From: BPJU01 sp964425225
Lineage (GTDB): Bacteria; Planctomycetota; Planctomycetia; Pirellulales; Pirellulaceae
Length of the DNA stretch: 64,000 nucleotides
Direction of reading: 5' to 3'
NCBI GenBank assembly: GCA_964425225.1
Contig: CAYRMD010000014.1
Coordinates: 9,328-73,327, forward strand
Shown in pieces: positions 26,726 to 34,811 of the stretch; the first letter of the stretch is position 1, and each line of letters starts with the position of its first letter. Under the pieces are notes generated by a model. The model worked only from the letters and a program-made list of their open reading frames with translations, was not told the origin of the DNA and ran no database searches. The position numbers and the translations under genes are program-made.

Positions 26726-28714
26726 ATGCGCAGCGCGTTCGATGAACGATCGAGGCTTTCGGGATCGGAACAATCGGTCCGCATGTCGGTGCAAAAAAGC
26801 AGGTATACGACCCGATGTTTTCGCATCTCTTTGCGACGGTCGATTTGTCTAGCCTTATGGCTTGCGACATGGTTCGGTGGCGCGCCTTGCCTACGAGCAC
26901 AAGACCCCGGCGAAGTGGTGATCGAAAAAGAACCGCTTGGACCGTCGTCGCTGGAACACTGGGCATTTCGCCCGTTGCAGCGCCCCCAGCTCCCCGAGGT
27001 GCGTAACGTCGCCTGGTGCTTACAACCGATTGACCGGTTTGTGTTGGCGCGTTGGGAGCACGCAGGAATCGAGCCGTTGCCACCTGCCAGTTACGCTATC
27101 CGTTTGCGACGTGTTTGTTTCTACCTTTGGGGATTGCCGCCCCCAGCAGAATGGGTAGGCAAAACAATCGATGGTTCGCAGAGTGCCTGGTGCCAACGGG
27201 TTGAGCAGCTCTTGGCGTCACCGCATTTTGGCCCTCGCTGGGCGCAGTTTTGGCTGGATCTGGCTCGTTTTGCCGAAACCGACGGTTTTGAATTTGACAA
27301 ACCGCGACCGCAGGCCTGGCAATACCGTGATTGGGTTATTCGGGCCACCGACTCTGACATGCCCTACAACCAGTTCATCGCCGAACAAATTGCCGGAGAT
27401 CTGTTGCATCCGGATGACCCGGAAGGTGCTCTGCCGACGGCGTTTTGCCTTAGTGGGCCGGATATGCCAGATCTGAATGACCAGCGGGAGCGACGCCATG
27501 TGTTGCTCAATGAAATGACTGCTACCGTTGGATCGGTTTTCCTCGCACTACAGCTTGGTTGTGCTCAATGTCATGACCACAAGTACGATCCGGTGACACA
27601 GGTGGAGTTCTATAGTTTAAGGGCATTTTTCGAAAACACGATCGAACCGAAGCGGGACCAGTCGCTTTTTTGCTTTTCCAACGCAGGGACGGGTCCCCTG
27701 GTCGGTCAGGTCTATGCCCGAGGAGATTGGCGGCGGCCCACGGCAAAGGTTTTGCCCGATGTGCCCCGTGTGGCTCGGTTGGCGGCTGGCGAGATAGCAG
27801 GCGGTGAGGAAGTTTCCGGACGCGATCGGCGAAGTTTGGCCGAATGGCTTGGCGGCGCACAAAACGGCTTGGTCGCCCGAGTCATCGCCAATCGCGTGTG
27901 GCAGTTCCATTTCGGTAGAGGTTTGTGTGAAAGCGAAAGTGACTTTGGCTTCGCCGGTGACCAGCCGGTATTTTGTGAACTGCTGGATTGGTTAGCTTGC
28001 GAATTAATTGACAGCGGTTGGAGTTTAAAACACCTCCATCGAATAATCGTCACGTCGGCTGTTTATCAGCAACCGTCGTGGCCGGAACCCAACCAACTTG
28101 ACGTTTGGCAAAAGCGGATTGCGCTGGATCGCGACAATCGATTGTGGAGCCGGTTTCCCCGTCGCCGTTTGGAAGCGGAAGCTATTCGTGATGCCATGTT
28201 GTATTGTGCAGGGATGTTGAATGAGGAACGAGGTGGCCCAGGAGTACGCCCACCTTTAGAACCACTTCTAGCCTCGACGCTTTTGAAAGGCCAATGGGAC
28301 GTAACGCCTCGGGAAGCTGATCATTACCGGCGGTCGATTTACTTGTTTGCGCGTCGGAATTTGCGATGGCCGATGTTCAAGGTGTTCGATCGCCCTTCGG
28401 CCGAACAAAGTTGTCCGCGCCGTCATCAGTCGACCACTGCGTTGCAAGCTCTTCACCTGATCAATGCTCCGTTCAGCCACCAAATGGCTCGCTGTGCAGC
28501 GGAGCGTCTGTTATGCCAAACCGATTCTATCGAGCAGGCCGTCATACAGGCGGTCAGGAGCGTTTGGGGACGCGACGCGACACCGAACGAGCTGGCGCGT
28601 CTACATGCATTTGTCAAGGAGCAGCACGACCGATTGGGGCTCTCGCCGCTTGAAACCCTCAGCCAACTTTACCTGGCGTTGTTCAACTCGAACGCTTTCC
28701 TCTACGTGGATTGA
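26726..28714 (+). CDS. DUF1549/DUF1553 domain-containing (planctomycete cytochrome-associated) protein
   Basis: A 662-residue exported protein. The signal region is around CLALWLATWFGGAPCLRAQD. DUF1549 follows (PIDRFVLARWEHAGIEPLPP to FWLDLARFAETDGFEFDKPR). It contains a CxxCH haem-binding-type site at LGCAQCHDHKYDPVTQVEFY. DUF1553 makes up the C-terminal half (VARVIANRVWQFHFGRGLCE; GWSLKHLHRIIVTSAVYQQP; LNEERGGPGVRPPLEP). It lacks the N-terminal PSCyt1-type cytochrome domain that longer relatives carry. An internal ATG at 26786 would give a more typical signal peptide. It is translationally close to the DUF1501 gene. The function is unknown. Confidence 0.92.
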   Translation: MRSAFDERSRLSGSEQSVRMSVQKSRYTTRCFRISLRRSICLALWLATWFGGAPCLRAQDPGEVVIEKEPLGPSSLEHWAFRPLQRPQLPEVRNVAWCLQPIDRFVLARWEHAGIEPLPPASYAIRLRRVCFYLWGLPPPAEWVGKTIDGSQSAWCQRVEQLLASPHFGPRWAQFWLDLARFAETDGFEFDKPRPQAWQYRDWVIRATDSDMPYNQFIAEQIAGDLLHPDDPEGALPTAFCLSGPDMPDLNDQRERRHVLLNEMTATVGSVFLALQLGCAQCHDHKYDPVTQVEFYSLRAFFENTIEPKRDQSLFCFSNAGTGPLVGQVYARGDWRRPTAKVLPDVPRVARLAAGEIAGGEEVSGRDRRSLAEWLGGAQNGLVARVIANRVWQFHFGRGLCESESDFGFAGDQPVFCELLDWLACELIDSGWSLKHLHRIIVTSAVYQQPSWPEPNQLDVWQKRIALDRDNRLWSRFPRRRLEAEAIRDAMLYCAGMLNEERGGPGVRPPLEPLLASTLLKGQWDVTPREADHYRRSIYLFARRNLRWPMFKVFDRPSAEQSCPRRHQSTTALQALHLINAPFSHQMARCAAERLLCQTDSIEQAVIQAVRSVWGRDATPNELARLHAFVKEQHDRLGLSPLETLSQLYLALFNSNAFLYVD

Positions 28715-28744
28715 GCTCGAGTTTTCCCGATGCCTGCGAGGAGC

Positions 28745-28785
28745 GATTCAACGCAAAGGCGCAAAGGCACAGAGGTGCAAGAGGA
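28745..28785 (+). repeat. Dispersed repeat, family B, single arm
   Basis: Thirty bases after the DUF1549/DUF1553 stop, the plus strand reads GATTCAACGCAAAGGCGCAA, followed by AGGCACAGAGGTGCAAGAGG. This is the cleanest copy of the family B core. I see no inverted partner within 100 bases. Confidence 0.65.
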
Positions 28786-28872
28786 CAAAAACTAATGGTT
28801 GATCGATTGACTCCTTGGGTCTTAGCGTTGATGCCCGCTTATCCGAGAGCTTCCTGAATAACTAAGTCAGGA

Positions 28873-30009
28873 TTACTCGATGCCGAATTTGTAGAGAGTT
28901 ATTTCGTGGAGTTTTTCCCCGGGTCGCAATACGGTTGACGGAAAATGCGCGTGATGGGGTGAATCCGGATAGTGCTGTGTTTCCAGACAGAATCCGCCAT
29001 ATTGCGGGTAACCGCCATCACTGGGTGCGCCGGAGAGCAAGTTACCGGTATAAAACTGAATACCAGGTTGCGTGGTATAAACTTCCAGCACACGCCCCGA
29101 AACCGGCTCGCGCACGCGAGCCGCTCGACGCAGCTTGCCCGGTTCCCCTCGGACGACGAAGCAGTGGTCGTAGCCCTTAGGATCGGACGCGATTTGGTTA
29201 ATTCGAGCGCCAATTTTCCAGTAATTACGAAAGTCGAGCGGCGTGCCTTCGACCGGCGCTACGTCGCCAGTAGGAATAAGCGTGGCGTCTACCGGTAAAT
29301 AGTAATCGGCTTCTAGCAGAAGCTCGTGATCGAGGATGGTACCGTTACCGGCGCCGCGCAAATTCCAATAGTTGTGGTTGGTCAGATTCACCACAGTAGG
29401 TCGATCCGTCGCGGCACGAAATTCAACTCGTAAAACGTTATCGCTCGTCAGGGCATACACTGCAGTTACATCAAGGTTCCCTGGATAGCCTTCGTCTCCG
29501 TCGGGACTGCGGAGCGAGAATTCGACGCCTTGCTCGTGTTCGGTCTGATAAGGTCGCGCTTTCCACATCCGACGATCGAAACCGTGTATACCCCCGTGTA
29601 GGTGATGTGGACCGTTATTCGTGGCCAACGTGTACTGATGCCCGTCGAGAGTGAATTTGCCATACGCGATTCGATTACAGTATCGTCCGATCGTTGCGCC
29701 GAAGTACGGATGGCGTTGCAAGTACCCGTCTAGAGAGTCAAATCCGAGGTTGATATTCGCTCGTTGCCCATGTTTGTCTAAGGTTTCAATTCGAATCACA
29801 ATGGCACCGTAATCGGTAAGTTGCACTCGAGTCCCGTGGCGATTGCTTAAGGTGAAACGCTGGACAGTGTGGCCTTCAGGAAGGTTGCCGAAAGGCTCGA
29901 CGGGAATGGGCATGGGCGATTGCTCCGGTTGTAAATTGTGCTGAGCCATAACAAGTGCGGTATAACCGCAAAGGAACCACCAAGCCAGGACACCGGCATT
30001 TTGCCTCAT
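28873..30009 (-). CDS. galM: Aldose 1-epimerase (mutarotase), secreted
   Basis: Interconverts alpha and beta anomers of aldoses. The 378-residue protein has a signal peptide (LAWWFLCGYTALVMAQ), so it acts outside the cytoplasm, unlike E. coli GalM. Family blocks are GATIGRYCNRIAYGKFTLDG (substrate Arg), NNGPHHLHGGIHGFDRRMWK (first active-site His), PTVVNLTNHNYWNLRGAGNG (catalytic His), and near the C-terminus GGFCLETQHYPDSPHHAHFP with the catalytic-base Glu. The ATG at 30009 has GCGAGGTG about six bases upstream. A sugar isomerase-like gene lies upstream on the same strand, about 410 bases away. Confidence 0.93.
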   Translation of the reverse strand: MRQNAGVLAWWFLCGYTALVMAQHNLQPEQSPMPIPVEPFGNLPEGHTVQRFTLSNRHGTRVQLTDYGAIVIRIETLDKHGQRANINLGFDSLDGYLQRHPYFGATIGRYCNRIAYGKFTLDGHQYTLATNNGPHHLHGGIHGFDRRMWKARPYQTEHEQGVEFSLRSPDGDEGYPGNLDVTAVYALTSDNVLRVEFRAATDRPTVVNLTNHNYWNLRGAGNGTILDHELLLEADYYLPVDATLIPTGDVAPVEGTPLDFRNYWKIGARINQIASDPKGYDHCFVVRGEPGKLRRAARVREPVSGRVLEVYTTQPGIQFYTGNLLSGAPSDGGYPQYGGFCLETQHYPDSPHHAHFPSTVLRPGEKLHEITLYKFGIE

Positions 30010-30287
30010 ATTGCACCTCGCGCACCGTCAATTCGTACAAGGAGGTTAAACGAAGCAGGCGGTCGCACCATGGTAGCATTATCGATCGGGTTGGTTGAAT
30101 GGAAAAGTGGGTGGAAGGTAGAAGCTCGTGCTGGATTTCGTATTAGGACACCGACGCCAGGTCAGGCGCCACTGCGCAGACACCGATGGCCTCACGACAA
30201 GGCGCCACGTCACGTGTCGAAGCGACCGTGCACGGGTGCGAGTCTCAGCACACGTGGGTGTAACAACCGTCGGGGAGCGGCAAAAAC

Positions 30288-30350
30288 GATTCAACCCAAA
30301 GGCATGACGGGGGCAATCATGGAACACAAAGGCGCAAGGGCGCAAGGAAC
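30288..30350 (+). repeat. Dispersed repeat, family B, degenerate tandem pair
   Basis: Within the roughly 400-base gap between the sugar isomerase-like gene and galM, two family B cores lie in the same direction: GATTCAACCCAAAGGCATGA at 30288 and GAACACAAAGGCGCAAGGGC at 30322. Apart from this and a hairpin at 30398, I see nothing in the gap. Confidence 0.5.
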
Positions 30351-30397
30351 ATACCATCCGGCATCGACGACACACGCTCCTCACGGCACGGGTTTGG

Positions 30398-30417
30398 TAA
30401 CCGGACAGAGCCGGTTG
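30398..30417 (-). terminator. 3' hairpin after the isomerase-like gene
   Basis: AACCGG-acagag-CCGGTT lies two to three bases downstream of the isomerase-like stop codon. On the transcript strand no U-run follows, so it is a weak terminator candidate or simply an end-stabilising hairpin. Confidence 0.35.
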
Positions 30418-30418
30418 G

Positions 30419-31168
30419 TCACAACAATGTCTCCAACAGGAGACGCGTTTTGCGCAGTTCGCTGTTTTGGTCGACTCCGTCCATCTCTCGTATGTCGATG
30501 CTCAAGGCGCGCGTGTAGTCGACGCGCCGCAGGTTGTTGATCAACTTGCCGTATTCGATCTGTCCCTGTCCAACCCGTACTTGAAGTTTATCCTTCGTAG
30601 AATCACGAAGATGAACATGGCAGACGTATTTGTAGAGCTTATCCATGTGGCGCAGGCCGTGTGGGCCGCATAGATAGTGGCTCGGGTCGAGCGTCACTCC
30701 GAGTCCTTGGACATTATTGCAGAGAACCACGACCGTATCAGGGTCTTCGGAAAGCGTGCCAATCTGGCTTCGCAAGCTGATACGGGCTCCGTGGAGTTGC
30801 GCCAGACTCGATAGATACCGAAGGCGGTCGACCTCTTCGTTGAAAGGGGTACCGAGCGGACTAGCCGAGACGGTGATCGTAACGACCTTGGTTTTCTTAG
30901 CCAATTCACAGATCGCCCGGAACTGATCGTAATAGTCGGGGCTGTGCGCCTGCTGGATGACGTCATACGCAACGACCTCCAGCCTGTGCGTATGGCGGCA
31001 TAGGTCGACTGCGGCCGAAAGATCGGCCAGAACCTGAGATGGCTTCAGTTGATTACCGTCTTCGTGTACAGTAATTTCAACGCTGGTGAATTCTAGATCG
31101 TTCAGCCGCTCGATTGCCTCTACCAGAGGCAGCGAGGAGAAACACGCCGTGGATGCCGCAACAAACAC
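30419..31168 (-). CDS. Sugar phosphate isomerase/epimerase-like TIM barrel protein
   Basis: A 249-residue AP-endonuclease-2-type TIM barrel, the fold of xylose isomerase-like epimerases. Strand and metal-ligand positions are visible: FTSVEITVHED (a Glu ligand type), VVTITVSASPLGTPFNEE, LGVTLDPSHYLCGPHGLRHM (the conserved DPSH metal segment), VCHVHLRDSTKDKLQVRVGQ (HxxD) and RALSIDIREMDGV. The start is a GTG at 31168 with AAGGAG eight bases upstream. Its members act on ketoses, inosose or similar sugars; which one here cannot be said. It lies between sppA and galM on the same strand, but long gaps make a shared operon uncertain. Confidence 0.85.
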   Translation of the reverse strand: MFVAASTACFSSLPLVEAIERLNDLEFTSVEITVHEDGNQLKPSQVLADLSAAVDLCRHTHRLEVVAYDVIQQAHSPDYYDQFRAICELAKKTKVVTITVSASPLGTPFNEEVDRLRYLSSLAQLHGARISLRSQIGTLSEDPDTVVVLCNNVQGLGVTLDPSHYLCGPHGLRHMDKLYKYVCHVHLRDSTKDKLQVRVGQGQIEYGKLINNLRRVDYTRALSIDIREMDGVDQNSELRKTRLLLETLL

Positions 31169-31374
31169 GTTCCGGACTCCTTATCAATCAAGGCAGACGA
31201 CTTGCCCGACGTGGAGTACCCCGTCGAGCCGTTGTCGCTGAGCTTAACGCGTTGGGGCCGATTCGGGCAACAGCAAACTGGATGTGCCGGGATTCGCTCC
31301 GGCATTTTCGTGCCGCAACCGAAGTTCTGCCGCACCGAATGGACTGCAACAAAGAGGTTTGGATCAGCCCATGG

Positions 31375-32463
31375 CTACCGAATGCCTTGGTAGGTGCTCA
31401 ACAACGGCGGCCAGTAACTCCATAAATAGTAAGCACGGGGAACGGTCCATTCTAAGGCAGAGAGCCACTGAGGTACCTTGCGCTCCGCTGAACGCAATTC
31501 CATTTGCCCAAAAAGTATATCAAAAAGCGTACCATATTGCCGGTAGCGCACGACGCGCACCTGATCGACCGTGGTGCCGGCCAGTGCAGCAGCTCGCTCG
31601 ATGGCATCTTCCAGGAAACCTATTTGGTCGACCAATCCGTATTGTAAGGCTTTCTGAGCTGTAAAGACTTCTCCCGTGGCTAGATCGATTCCATTGTGCA
31701 CAAGTTCCAGATCGTTGTTGTTGCGCAAAGCGGGACGGCCATAGCGAACGATTTCTTTAAACCGCTTGAAGAGCTCGTCAATCTGCTCTTGAAGCAATTG
31801 ACGATGTTCATCGGTCATTGGTCGAGTGATGCTCAACATGAGTTTTCGCGGGCGACTGGCCAACGAGTTATCGGTAATATCGAGGCGTTCCAACAAACCG
31901 CTGATGTCGTAGTGCGGGATCATGACGCCGATCGAGCCGGTCAAGGTGGTCGGCTCGGCGAAAATCGATTGAGGCTGGTCGCCGACGGCCATGGCGACGT
32001 AGTAGCCACCGCTGGCGGCCGTGGATCCCATGCTGACTACCAGCGGCAAGCCGCGTTTCTCGCGAAGCTTCTTCAGGTGATGGAAAAGATAATCGGCTCC
32101 GGAAACCGTGCCACCCGGCGAGTCGATGCGCACGACAACCGCCACAACCTGCTCGTCCTTCAGGACGCGATCGATTTGTTTCTTCGCAAAACCGTCGCCC
32201 TCGTAGATCAGACCACTGATTTCAATAACCGCGATCTTCTGGTGGGCGGTCGATGAGCCGCTATGGAACTTTTCTTGAATACCGCCCGTTGTGTCCAGAT
32301 AGTCGTGCGCTGCCGAACCAAGGTGCAGGACGGCAAGTAGCAAGACGAGCAGTAAAGACCAGTATACAAATCGCATCCACCGTCGTGCTGGACGATCGAC
32401 CAGTTGCACTTGGATCGGCGTCGGTACAGGTGGTGGTCCACTTACCGGGGGTATGCTCGACAT
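31375..32463 (-). CDS. sppA: Signal peptide peptidase SppA
   Basis: An inner-membrane serine protease of the S49 family that cleaves leftover signal peptides. One transmembrane helix (FVYWSLLLVLLLAVLHLG) follows a Pro-rich cytoplasmic tail. The catalytic domain contains VVVRIDSPGGTVSGADYLF, then MGSTAASGGYYVAMA with the nucleophile Ser, TTLTGSIGVMIPHYDISGLL, and the general-base Lys in SRPRKLMLS. This is the short (about 36 kDa) single-domain form. The ATG at 32463 gives the best N-terminus; a codon at 32490 is in frame. It is 60 bases downstream of the helical protein of the sigma/anti-sigma cluster and probably in the same operon, which suggests a role in envelope stress. Confidence 0.94.
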   Translation of the reverse strand: MSSIPPVSGPPPVPTPIQVQLVDRPARRWMRFVYWSLLLVLLLAVLHLGSAAHDYLDTTGGIQEKFHSGSSTAHQKIAVIEISGLIYEGDGFAKKQIDRVLKDEQVVAVVVRIDSPGGTVSGADYLFHHLKKLREKRGLPLVVSMGSTAASGGYYVAMAVGDQPQSIFAEPTTLTGSIGVMIPHYDISGLLERLDITDNSLASRPRKLMLSITRPMTDEHRQLLQEQIDELFKRFKEIVRYGRPALRNNNDLELVHNGIDLATGEVFTAQKALQYGLVDQIGFLEDAIERAAALAGTTVDQVRVVRYRQYGTLFDILFGQMELRSAERKVPQWLSALEWTVPRAYYLWSYWPPLLSTYQGIR

Positions 32464-32523
32464 CGTCGGTTGCTCCTGAAAAGCGCGCAACTCACTGTGC
32501 CCTCCACAGCACGGGCGAATTGA

Positions 32524-33474
32524 TCACGGGCGAGGCGGAGGGTCATTTTCGGGTGAACTACCGCGGCGGCTGAACTGGCTCCGCCCCCGTCCGCGTCCCG
32601 GCGCATACCGAGATTTATAAAAATGATACAGTGATTCGGCTTCAACGCGAAACATTTCCGCCGGCAAACTTTCCAAAAACGCTCGCTCTCGGTCGGTGAT
32701 TTCGTTTTCCAAAAAACGGGCCAATTCGTCCTGGTCCACCGGAGGGGGCCGCTCGCGGCGAAATTGACTGAACAACGCCACGTCGATCCAGCTACGGATC
32801 ATGCGGTTACGCTGTTGGACGTCGGTTTCCCTCGGCAAAAGTTCACGCGCTGAGGGTGAAAGACGAGCGAGCAAATCGGCCACTTCTTGATCGGAAATAC
32901 GCAATTGGGCAATATCTTGTTCCAGTAATGTGCGTGTTAAGAGCCAACCACGATGAAACGGATTATCGCTATTAGCTTCATAAGCCTTTCGCCTCTCCGG
33001 AGGCATTTGTTCGAGTAATTCGGCCGCGTGTTTCCGCGTGTACTCACGGAGCCACTCGAAAATCTGATTGACATCATTGTCGTTAAAGCGTGCAGCAGTC
33101 AACTGGCGAAACCGGCGCAGCTCTTGAGCTTCCAATAACTGCTTGATCCGCTCTATTCGGCGATCTGGCGGTAGCGATAAAAGCTCGGCTCGCTCGCCCG
33201 GTTGCAAAGTCTTCAACCATTCATGATAGCGCCGCAACACTTGATCCAATTCTTGAGAATCTGGCGCACTACGGAGAGCCTCGTGCAACTGGCGCAACTG
33301 TTCCTGTCGCTCGGGAGGCAAGGCGTAGAACCGCTGTTGCTTGCGATAGAGTTCTTCTTTTTCTTGCGGTGAAAGATTGGCTAAATGTTCGCGCAGCGTA
33401 GCAACATCCTGCCCCCAAAGCACGTCAAGCATACCTACGAACAAGAGGCTAAGAATCCAACGGCTACGGGGCAT
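32524..33474 (-). CDS. Exported helical protein encoded with a sigma/anti-sigma pair
   Basis: About 316 residues from the ATG at 33474, which has AGGAGG six bases upstream and overlaps the end of the anti-sigma gene by 11 bases. The open frame extends further upstream, but that part is antisigma coding DNA. A signal sequence (WILSLLFVGMLDVLWGQ) is followed by an Arg/Glu/Leu-rich, almost fully helical protein. It has repeated LSPQEKEELYRKQQRFYALP / LPPERQEQLRQLHEAL / LQPGERAELLSLPPDRRIER units resembling DUF3106-type or Spy-like periplasmic proteins. The C-terminus is basic and Pro-rich (RGRGRSQFSRRGSSPENDPP). By position it may be the periplasmic sensor or effector of the sigma system; no enzymatic motif is seen. 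Confidence 0.78.
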   Translation of the reverse strand: MPRSRWILSLLFVGMLDVLWGQDVATLREHLANLSPQEKEELYRKQQRFYALPPERQEQLRQLHEALRSAPDSQELDQVLRRYHEWLKTLQPGERAELLSLPPDRRIERIKQLLEAQELRRFRQLTAARFNDNDVNQIFEWLREYTRKHAAELLEQMPPERRKAYEANSDNPFHRGWLLTRTLLEQDIAQLRISDQEVADLLARLSPSARELLPRETDVQQRNRMIRSWIDVALFSQFRRERPPPVDQDELARFLENEITDRERAFLESLPAEMFRVEAESLYHFYKSRYAPGRGRGRSQFSRRGSSPENDPPPRP

Positions 33475-33970
33475 GAGTAGCCTCCTGATCGAAGAGGCGT
33501 TCGTCAGCCAACCGACGGAGAAATTCGACACTATCGGCCACCAGGTAAAGGTCCACTCGCTCAATAACCGGTAAATCGCGGGCCAACTGTTGCTCGGGTC
33601 CCGATGCCAAATAGTCGATCGTGCGATAGCCGGCCAGTGCCGCTAGGAACAATCCGGCGACGGCAGCAGCGCTCCATGCTAAACGCCTGTACAGTGATCG
33701 CCGACCTGTATTGCGCCGGGTGTCCAGCGCCACCATGGACATGGTCGTTTGAGTGAAAACCGCATCTGCCTGTACGCCCGGCAAGCTATCCAGCAGGTCC
33801 CAGGTAGCCTGCAATCGTGCGAGCCGCTCGCGCAATTCCGTATCCCGAGCCAGGCGCTCTTCCAATTGCCGAGCTGACTCGGCATCTAATTCACCGTCTA
33901 GATAGGCAACCAATTCTTCCTCCACCGGGTCGGCCGCGAATTCATCCGGTGGTGTCGTCGGTTGTGTCAT
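33464..33970 (-). CDS. Anti-sigma factor-like membrane protein
   Basis: A 168-residue single-pass protein between an ECF sigma gene and an exported helical protein. The N-terminal part EEELVAYLDGELDAESARQL matches the first helices of anti-sigma domains, followed by ERLARDTELRERLARLQATW. It has no HxxxCxxC zinc motif. One helix (RLAWSAAAVAGLFLAALAGY) crosses the membrane, and about 50 residues remain outside. The start at 33970 overlaps the sigma gene by 29 bases, and its 3' end overlaps the next gene by 11 bases, so all three are translationally coupled. The anti-sigma function rests on order plus the N-terminal pattern. Confidence 0.85.
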   Translation of the reverse strand: MTQPTTPPDEFAADPVEEELVAYLDGELDAESARQLEERLARDTELRERLARLQATWDLLDSLPGVQADAVFTQTTMSMVALDTRRNTGRRSLYRRLAWSAAAVAGLFLAALAGYRTIDYLASGPEQQLARDLPVIERVDLYLVADSVEFLRRLADERLFDQEATHAP

Positions 33971-34610
33971 CGCCCAACTTCCTCAATGTGCCTTTTCCTT
34001 CCAGCATATACGGTTCCAGTGCCATGCGCAGATTCTGCCGCGCTCGAGCCAAAAGGCTTTTGACGGCCTTTTCAGTCAATCCCATGATTTGTCCGATTTC
34101 GGCGTAACTAAGGCCTTCGAATTTACAGAGCAACAGCGCCATGCGCTGCCTTTCACTCAACTGGTTAATCGCCGCACGTACGAACTCGGCTCGTTCCGCC
34201 TTATCCAACTGCCGTGCCGGCATAAAGCCGCTGCGCGCCACGGCCATTTCGTCCAGGGACGCCGAACTGCCGTTGCCCGCTCCCTCGACTTGCACTTCCC
34301 GCAGCCGCGACTGTCGGCGTACCGCATTGCTGGCCACGTTGTGGGCAATCGTAAAGAGAAAGGTCGAGAAACGCGCCCCCGGCTGATAGCGCTTCCGAGC
34401 GCGAAACAACCGCAGAAATACCTCTTGAGCAAGGTCTTCGGCTTGGTCACGCGATGCAGTCACATGCTCCAGCAACGTCAACAGGCGGTTCTGATACCGC
34501 CTGACCAGCTCCTCGAAAGCCAATACATCTCCATCCCGCACGCGCAGCATCAACCGCACGTCCGGATCGGACATCTGATAATGTTGGGCCGTTGAATCAC
34601 TAACCGACAA
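33942..34610 (-). CDS. ECF-type RNA polymerase sigma factor (RpoE-like)
   Basis: A 222-residue sigma factor. Region 2 is FEELVRRYQNRLLTLLEHVT with QAEDLAQEVFLRLFRARKRY and FSTFLFTIAHNVASNAVRRQ. Region 4 is LSERQRMALLLCKFEGLSYA with EIGQIMGLTEKAVKSLLARA, a clear helix-turn-helix. The start appears to be a TTG at 34610 with GGGGAG seven bases upstream. The C-terminus has an acidic tail (GDDTTDDTTG). It is the first gene of a tightly overlapping set: sigma, anti-sigma, exported helical protein, then sppA. This suggests an envelope-stress regulon that includes SppA. Confidence 0.93.
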   Translation of the reverse strand: MSVSDSTAQHYQMSDPDVRLMLRVRDGDVLAFEELVRRYQNRLLTLLEHVTASRDQAEDLAQEVFLRLFRARKRYQPGARFSTFLFTIAHNVASNAVRRQSRLREVQVEGAGNGSSASLDEMAVARSGFMPARQLDKAERAEFVRAAINQLSERQRMALLLCKFEGLSYAEIGQIMGLTEKAVKSLLARARQNLRMALEPYMLEGKGTLRKLGDDTTDDTTG

Positions 34611-34786
34611 ATGCTGCTCCCCGTACCCCTCGCCGGTCGAAACGTCCCGAGGTAGCTGCCCCCTGACTTGCTACGGGTACGCCAGGTGCGTTTGAAGTCG
34701 AGCAGCTAACCTCCTACTGTTAACGTACCGTCCACAAGACAACCCGGCCAGACCTTAGGGTTCACAACGGCCCTCTGCTTCAGGTG

Positions 34787-34809
34787 CGCCGGACACGTGT
34801 CCTCCGGCG
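34787..34809 (-). terminator. GC-rich 3' hairpin after the M20 peptidase gene
   Basis: Directly after the stop codon the transcript reads CGCCGGAGGACACGTGTCCGGCG apart from one bulge: CGCCGGA pairs with TCCGGCG, and the centre GGACACGTGTCC is itself palindromic. There is no U-run after it, so it may be an intrinsic terminator of a weak type or a protective hairpin. Confidence 0.4.
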
Positions 34810-34811
34810 AA

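Noticed and set aside
31168..31375. A tRNA or terminator in the gap between sppA and the isomerase-like gene
   Set aside because: The hairpin TGCCGG...CCGGCA at about 31288-31307 has its T-run on the wrong strand for the minus-strand genes, and no cloverleaf can be drawn.
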